Origin: an uncultured Lachnospiraceae bacterium
Lineage (GTDB): Bacteria > Bacillota > Clostridia > Lachnospirales > Lachnospiraceae
NCBI GenBank assembly: GCA_945836565.1
Contig: CAMALN010000013.1
Span: 1-15,799, forward strand
Length of the DNA stretch: 15,799 nt
Direction of reading: 5' to 3'
Part shown: positions 13,075-15,799 of the stretch, piece by piece
How positions within the stretch are numbered: position 1 is the stretch's first letter
Layout of the letters: each line of letters starts with the position of its first letter
The notes under the pieces: generated by a model
What the model was told of the DNA's origin: nothing
Databases searched by the model: none
Seen by the model: the letters and a program-made list of their open reading frames with translations, nothing else
Made by a program: the position numbers and the translations under genes

Positions 13075-14814
13075 TTATTTCATGTAATCATATAACTCAT
13101 ATATGCCTGTGTCGCTTCCATAATACATAACCTGTAGCTTATCTCCGACATTGACAAGTATAAGCTTTTCATTCTCTGCAAAGGCCTGCTTATATACATT
13201 TCCCTTTGTATCGGTAATGTATACTATCGTGTCGCCTTCCACCACTATAAACTGGATATCCTTAACCTCTACCTCGGCCAGATTGATTCCCATAGCCTCA
13301 TAATCAAGCTCCTTATCGCCATCATCGGCTATCATGGCAACTCCGTTTTCAGCAAGAAGCTTCTTATATACAGACAGTGCCTCCTTCTGTGTTGTGCCGG
13401 TTGCTACTATATTGTATTTTTCGATATTTACCAATGCATGAAGCTTAACAAGTCCTGCATTATCCTTCAGTACCATGATATAGGTTGGTACACCCTGAAC
13501 ATTTATGAGTGAAGGGAAGGATGCCGTATAACCGAGATGCTGTACCTGCCCCTCTGCCGAGCTCATAGCAGAATGCTCCTCAGCTCCGGCCACAGGGAAA
13601 TACTTTGTCACTCCGGTACGAAGATTCGACAGGACAAATCCAACATTTGACTGGTCGCCATTTACCGAGGTAACACCTGTATATACCCACACGTCTCCGT
13701 CAATTACCTTGTATCCGTAATCATCCGTTGTTCTCTTACAGCCCTTATTTCCGAATATACTGTTCCAGAAGCCTCCCGAAAGGGTTCCGTACCAATCATA
13801 CTTTGCGCATGCAAGGTTTCCGTCATATACTCTGTCCACCCAGCTCGGAACATCCTTTACTTCATAATAGGTTGTATCACCGGTGCAAGGATCACATATT
13901 ACCACACCGTTTACATCCTTTGCACCAAATAAACCGGCATTCGACTTCAGCGTAGGACAGATATAGTACGGATTACCATCGTTGTCTATCTCGAAGAAGA
14001 AGCCCTCAAATATCTTCGTAGGATATGAAAGCTGCACGTGTCTCTCCAGATTATTGTTGAAGAAGCCGGAAGGACTGTATTTGATAGGCTTATCAAGCTT
14101 CACATACTTGGCTTCATTCTTGACAGGGTCCACAAGCACATAGCCCGGGATACCTGACTTTTTATTATTCAGGAATTTGATGAAGCCGGCATATTCAAGT
14201 GAAGCAACCTTCATCGGTCTACCGTTTAAGTCAATCGTGCTGTAATTCTTGCTAACCTCATACTGACTGATAACATCCGAAAGCGAGCCTATCGCTCTCT
14301 CACCGATTATCCTTGCACTGTCAGTGTCCATAAGCGCTATATCATTTATATCCTCTGAGCTTGGGATTGCATCCATGAATTCGCACTCACTTATCTGCAT
14401 AAGTGTCGAATATCTTCCGGCATTAAATAGCTTGGCTGAAGATATACCGCCTATAAAAAGTGCCGCGACACATAATACAGCTGCTACAAGCAAGCCCTTT
14501 GTAAGCTTCCTGTGTACCACAAGCTCCTTAGGTGCTGCTATACGCTCTGCCTTGAAATCAAGGGTTACGAATATCAGCATGCCTACCGTAAATATCATCC
14601 ATATCCAAAAGCTCGGATTCTGTACGTTAAGCGCCGGTGTTATAAGATAATACAACAGTAGCTCGGCGATTACAAATACAGTAATCGCTATAGCATTCCC
14701 CTTGGAAAAATGCTTCTTCTCATAGCTTTCAATCACATCATTATCCTTACTCTTCTTTGCTTTTTTCCTTTCCTTCTTGTCTACATCATAGACAACCTTT
14801 ACCCTTTTTGACAT
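13075..14814 (-). CDS. Large three-span membrane protein, function unknown
   Basis: A 579-residue protein I cannot place in a named family. A Lys-rich cytosolic N-terminus (1-35) is followed by hydrophobic spans at about 40-61, 69-86 and 106-125. A soluble domain of about 450 residues then lies probably outside the cell. The domain is rich in beta strands and aromatic residues. It repeats short blocks of the type 'GYVLVDPVKNEAKYVKL' (about 235-251), 'VVICDPCTGDTTYYEV' (about 327-342) and 'VGFVLSNLRTGVTKYFPV'. Each ends a strand pair with a Tyr-Lys/Glu turn, faintly like PepSY modules. Three or four Cys lie in the middle. The ATG at 14814 is inside the fumarase beta gene (16-bp overlap), with GGGAG about 5 nt upstream, so translation is coupled. 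It may be an envelope sensor or assembly protein. Confidence 0.75.
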   Translation of the reverse strand: MSKRVKVVYDVDKKERKKAKKSKDNDVIESYEKKHFSKGNAIAITVFVIAELLLYYLITPALNVQNPSFWIWMIFTVGMLIFVTLDFKAERIAAPKELVVHRKLTKGLLVAAVLCVAALFIGGISSAKLFNAGRYSTLMQISECEFMDAIPSSEDINDIALMDTDSARIIGERAIGSLSDVISQYEVSKNYSTIDLNGRPMKVASLEYAGFIKFLNNKKSGIPGYVLVDPVKNEAKYVKLDKPIKYSPSGFFNNNLERHVQLSYPTKIFEGFFFEIDNDGNPYYICPTLKSNAGLFGAKDVNGVVICDPCTGDTTYYEVKDVPSWVDRVYDGNLACAKYDWYGTLSGGFWNSIFGNKGCKRTTDDYGYKVIDGDVWVYTGVTSVNGDQSNVGFVLSNLRTGVTKYFPVAGAEEHSAMSSAEGQVQHLGYTASFPSLINVQGVPTYIMVLKDNAGLVKLHALVNIEKYNIVATGTTQKEALSVYKKLLAENGVAMIADDGDKELDYEAMGINLAEVEVKDIQFIVVEGDTIVYITDTKGNVYKQAFAENEKLILVNVGDKLQVMYYGSDTGIYELYDYMK

Positions 14815-15443
14815 TTTGACTCCCTTTCTAAGACATACTCGTCTACAGCAGTTTCATACAGATTATTTCCCTCTGCGTCTATAACAACTATAGCGGGGAA
14901 ATTCTCTACTCTCATTCTTCTTATCGCCTCTGTTCCAAGATCATCATAGGCTATAACCTCTGACTCCTTGATGCATTTTGACAAAAGTGCACCGGCACCA
15001 CCGACTGCTGCCATATATACTGCCTTATTTGCAACTATTGCATCTATAACAGCCTTACTTCTCTTTCCCTTTCCTATCATTCCGTTTAAGCCCTTTGCAA
15101 GTATAAGCGGGGTGTATTTGTCCATACGGCTGCTGGTGGTTGGTCCTGCTGAGCCTATGACTTGCCCCTCCTTCGCCGGAGTAGGTCCCAGATAATATAT
15201 CACATTATCCGTAAGGTCAAGCGGCAATACTCCATCCTCCATAAGCCTTGCTCCGGACTTTCCTTCTCCGGCTACAAGCTTCGTGAGATTATCAGCCCCT
15301 TCGTCAGCCAATATCGCATCATACATACGCTTATGTGCCGCATCCCTCGCACTGTATATAGTTCCGGTGATGTACACATAATCACCTGCGTGAAGCTCTG
15401 ACAGCTCCTCCTTAGTAAACGGTACAGTAATATTCTTCGTCAT
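14799..15443 (-). CDS. Class I (Fe-S) fumarate hydratase or L-tartrate dehydratase, beta subunit
   Basis: A 214-residue protein matching the swivelling beta domain of class I fumarases and tartrate dehydratases. In two-subunit forms it partners an alpha subunit carrying the 4Fe-4S cluster for reversible hydration of fumarate to malate. Conserved segments: ITGTIYSARDAAHKRM (25-40), VIYYLGPTPAKEGQVIGSAG (81-100), PTTSSRMDKYTP (101-112), LNGMIGKGKRS (119-129) and AAVGGAGALLSKCIK (145-159). Residues about 44-69 form an insertion of some 20 residues relative to the usual beta subunit, rich in Ala, Gly and acidic residues. No alpha subunit is adjacent: the gene directly upstream is unrelated, 15 bp away, and its stop forms TAAGGAG, the likely ribosome binding site 11 nt before the ATG. 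Fumarase is more likely than tartrate dehydratase, but this is not proven. Confidence 0.9.
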   Translation of the reverse strand: MTKNITVPFTKEELSELHAGDYVYITGTIYSARDAAHKRMYDAILADEGADNLTKLVAGEGKSGARLMEDGVLPLDLTDNVIYYLGPTPAKEGQVIGSAGPTTSSRMDKYTPLILAKGLNGMIGKGKRSKAVIDAIVANKAVYMAAVGGAGALLSKCIKESEVIAYDDLGTEAIRRMRVENFPAIVVIDAEGNNLYETAVDEYVLERESKCQKG

Positions 15444-15458
15444 TTCCCATCCAACTCC

Positions 15459-15799
15459 TTATCTCTCCAATATATATCCGGTGATACGCATCGACTTGTA
15501 TATCGGTGCCCCCTGCTGTTTGTATATGCCTATATACGTAATTATAAGCCTTTTATCCTCTGTAATATCTATAATATATGGCTCGATTTCATCGCCATAG
15601 CCATATTCACTATCATCTGCCAGAAGCTGCTTAATCACATCTCTTGCATCTACAGTTACATACTTCTTTCCATTATCATAGTTTATCTCCAAGGCTCCGT
15701 AATGCTCTAAATCATACTCGTCCGAATAATTTTCATCGTAGCTTGCCGTATAAAGCTTAGTATATCCGCCGGAAATATCCACCCCATGCATTCCGGAAT
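15459..15799 (-). CDS. Unidentified protein, C-terminal part (runs off the window)
   Basis: An open minus-strand frame continues to the window edge. The first internal ATG (15791) has no ribosome binding site at a sensible distance, so the gene very probably starts outside. The visible 113 residues are acidic, Tyr/Asp-rich and beta-type, with DISGGYTKLYTASYDENY, GALEINYDNGKKYVTVDARD, and a last strand pair ITEDKRLIITYIGI...MRITGYILER. No membrane span is seen and I recognise no family. It is not a fumarase alpha subunit. Its stop is 15 bp from the fumarase beta start and supplies part of that gene's ribosome binding site, so the two are almost certainly one operon. Confidence 0.65.
   Translation of the reverse strand, partial: SGMHGVDISGGYTKLYTASYDENYSDEYDLEHYGALEINYDNGKKYVTVDARDVIKQLLADDSEYGYGDEIEPYIIDITEDKRLIITYIGIYKQQGAPIYKSMRITGYILER

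Noticed and set aside
1..15799. CRISPR arrays, tRNAs, insertion sequences, prophage or toxin-antitoxin genes
   Set aside because: No spaced direct repeats, tRNA cloverleaf sequences, transposase motifs or small paired toxin-antitoxin genes were recognised anywhere in the window.

Overview
The window reads as chromosomal core sequence of a low-to-mid GC Gram-positive anaerobe, most likely a member of the Lachnospiraceae (Clostridia). The basis is a long Firmicutes-type SRP RNA with an Alu domain next to tadA, strong GGAGG-type ribosome binding sites, consensus sigma-A promoters, and two proteins (a DUF6128-like protein and a Lys-rich membrane protein) that I recall only from this family. This placement is inference; no database search was possible. 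I see no phage, transposase, CRISPR array, toxin-antitoxin pair or obvious defence system.

Layout. At 1-59 is the tail of a plus-strand gene. A near-perfect 45-bp inverted repeat (61-187) fills the gap between it and a convergent HD-domain phosphohydrolase gene (190-780, minus). The minus-strand SRP RNA (about 966-1236) follows, with its own consensus promoter whose -35 box overlaps the end of tadA (1279-1770, minus). A plus-strand GNAT acetyltransferase (1973-2521) converges on, and overlaps by 50 bp, a DUF6128-like gene (2472-3467, minus). Then come rsmA (3551-4405, minus) and tatD (4504-5298, minus). tatD shares an overlapping divergent promoter region with a plus-strand gene for a very small soluble chemoreceptor-like protein (5485-6102).

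The centre is a plus-strand run: a terminator (6243-6295), a class I/II aminotransferase with a TTG start (6352-7554), malQ (7626-9158), a PlsC-type acyltransferase (9182-9907), a Lys-rich single-span membrane protein (9946-10545) and a CPBP intramembrane protease (10532-11470). The last gene overlaps the convergent DUF1934 gene by 20 bp.

The right part is on the minus strand. ddl (11879-12940) and the DUF1934 gene (11451-11867) form one unit. Upstream of them, a tight operon runs from an unidentified partial gene (15459-15799) through a class I fumarase beta subunit (14799-15443) to a large unidentified three-span membrane protein (13075-14814).

Functionally most of this is housekeeping: tRNA editing, rRNA methylation, protein targeting, glucan use, phospholipid synthesis, cell-wall precursor synthesis and central carbon metabolism. 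The least explained parts are the inverted repeat, the miniature sensor/MCP-tip protein, the membrane gene pair after plsC, and the membrane protein coupled to the fumarase beta subunit.
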